Both the position numbers and the translations under genes were made by a program. Positions 4,546 through 5,578 of a DNA stretch of 5,578 bases are shown here, one piece after another. The stretch is from Candidatus Zophobacter franzmannii. GTDB taxonomy: Bacteria > Cloacimonadota > Cloacimonadia > Cloacimonadales > JAFGVF01. The first letter of the stretch is position 1; every line of letters begins with the position of its first letter. Under the pieces are notes generated by a model that was not told the origin of the DNA, ran no database searches, and saw nothing but the letters and a program-made list of their open reading frames with translations. Where the stretch lies: contig JAVCCX010000177.1 in NCBI GenBank assembly GCA_030765245.1, positions 1 through 5,578 of the forward strand. Direction: 5' to 3'.

Positions 4546-5578
4546 ATGAAGAAGTATGATGTAATCATAATTGGTGGTGGACCGTCTGCAATTATAACCG
4601 GAGTAACTGCAAAAAAGCAGAACTCCGATAAAAGCTTCCTAATGATTAAAGAAGAGGAAAAGGGATTGGTCCCTTGTGGAATCCCTTATATCTTTCATGA
4701 TTTAGGGGATGTTAGTAAGAATGCAATGGGACCGGTTCCTTTTGTTGTGGCAGGTGGTGAAGTGTTAGTTGATACTGCTACTGAGATTGCTCTTGATGAG
4801 AAGCAACTGACAACTGCATCGGGAAAGAAATTCTCTTATGATAAACTAGTTTTTGCCACAGGCTCTATACCTATTATCCCAACCTTTATCAAAGGTTATG
4901 ATTTAGAAGGTGTTGAGTATATAAAAAAGAGTTTCAATTATATTAGTGGATTGAAAGCTAAAACAGATGCTGCCAAATCAATCGTTATCATTGGTGGTGG
5001 TTTTATCGGAGTGGAAGTTGCGGAGCAGTTAGCTAAGCATACAGACAAAAAGGTTTATCTAGTCGAAATGCAGGAGTATTGCCTTTTAAATGCTTTCTCT
5101 GAGAAACTTACTAAACTAGCTGATGAAGCTATTCGTAGAAGCGGTGTTCAACTTCACACTTCCAGTAAAGTAGAAGAATTGGTTTCTGAAAATGGGAAGG
5201 TTAGCGGAGTAAAGCTTGCAGATGGTACTATAATTCCAACAGATTTAGTGATTATGGCAATTGGTTACCGTCCTAATACTGAACTTGCTGAGAAAGCCGG
5301 TCTCAAGATAAACTGTAATAAAGCCATTGTTTGCGATACATATCTTAGAACTCCAAGCAAAGATGTTTTTGCAGTAGGAGATTGTTCAGAATCAATCGGA
5401 TTTATCACAGGCAGAGTAGATAATGTTATGCTTGCCTCCACAGCCACTGCTGAAGCTCGTATTCTTGGTTATAACCTATACAAAATAAAATTGATTCGTA
5501 ACTTCTCTCGTACTCTCTCTGTATTCTCAACAGAGATTGCCGGCATTGCTTTTGCCTCAGTTGGAGCTATTGAGCAAT
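4546..5578 (+). CDS. FAD/NAD-dependent disulfide-reductase-family oxidoreductase (CoA-disulfide reductase-like, 3' end missing)
   Basis: The visible 344 residues form a two-dinucleotide-domain flavoenzyme, predicted cytoplasmic. Seen in order: an FAD-binding loop GGGPSA (10-15), a redox-type cysteine C44 in PCGIPYI, the ATG motif (104-106), an NADH-binding loop GGGFIG (150-155) with E174 closing the second strand (favours NADH over NADPH), and the second FAD motif AVGDC (276-280). The end, NFSRTLSVFSTEIAGIAFASVG, is the beginning of the dimerisation domain, which continues beyond the window. A single cysteine followed by GIPY is the arrangement of CoA-disulfide reductases and related NADH oxidases/peroxidases. 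The position that holds the active-site His in water-forming NADH oxidases is Ser14 here, so that reaction is less likely. The tyrosines diagnostic of CoA-disulfide reductase would lie in the missing part, so substrate is unresolved. The start is supported by GAGG 7 bases upstream. The gene is divergent from the PDZ gene. Confidence 0.92.
   Translation, partial: MKKYDVIIIGGGPSAIITGVTAKKQNSDKSFLMIKEEEKGLVPCGIPYIFHDLGDVSKNAMGPVPFVVAGGEVLVDTATEIALDEKQLTTASGKKFSYDKLVFATGSIPIIPTFIKGYDLEGVEYIKKSFNYISGLKAKTDAAKSIVIIGGGFIGVEVAEQLAKHTDKKVYLVEMQEYCLLNAFSEKLTKLADEAIRRSGVQLHTSSKVEELVSENGKVSGVKLADGTIIPTDLVIMAIGYRPNTELAEKAGLKINCNKAIVCDTYLRTPSKDVFAVGDCSESIGFITGRVDNVMLASTATAEARILGYNLYKIKLIRNFSRTLSVFSTEIAGIAFASVGAIEQ

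Noticed and set aside
5265..5447. Minus-strand 60-codon frame opposite the flavoenzyme
   Set aside because: The plus strand carries the FAD-binding AVGDC motif in this stretch; the minus frame is an antisense shadow.

Overview
The window is AT-rich (about 40% GC by eye) and comes from a Gram-negative-type bacterium. It holds a predicted outer-membrane barrel protein, periplasmic-type signal peptides and a sigma-54 activator, and most genes are preceded by purine-rich Shine-Dalgarno sequences. These traits do not fix the phylum. A low-GC, uncultured FCB-type or Cloacimonadota-like lineage would fit, but that is a guess from style rather than evidence.

Layout. Four genes run leftward on the minus strand. 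In transcription order they are: a secreted PDZ-domain protein with a probable outer-membrane barrel (4177-2924), a small exported DUF4390-like protein (2804-2259), an NtrY-like membrane histidine kinase (2262-1099), and an NtrX-like sigma-54-dependent response regulator (1118-1). The last is cut by the window edge before its DNA-binding domain. The final three genes are physically coupled: a 4-base ATGA overlap, then a 20-base overlap. A 119-base gap carrying a GC-rich hairpin and a possible internal promoter separates the PDZ gene from them. A fifth gene runs rightward from 4546 and leaves the window at 5578. It encodes a flavin- and NAD-dependent disulfide-reductase-family enzyme with one redox cysteine.

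The 368-base divergent intergenic region (4178-4545) appears to be regulatory. A good -24/-12 (sigma-54) promoter match sits about 30 bases upstream of the PDZ gene's ribosome binding site region. Further upstream, at about -113 to -150 from the predicted start, lie a perfect 17-bp palindrome and a second copy of its right half exactly 22 bp away. That is where enhancer sites for an NtrC-family activator are normally found.

The most interesting reading is a self-contained envelope-signalling module. An exported DUF4390-like protein and an NtrY-like kinase would sense something in the periplasm. The NtrX-like activator (receiver residues, Walker motifs and GAFTGA all intact) would then switch on a sigma-54 promoter for the outer-membrane PDZ protein, and possibly its own operon by read-through. 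The individual genes and motifs are visible in the sequence; the circuit is inference.
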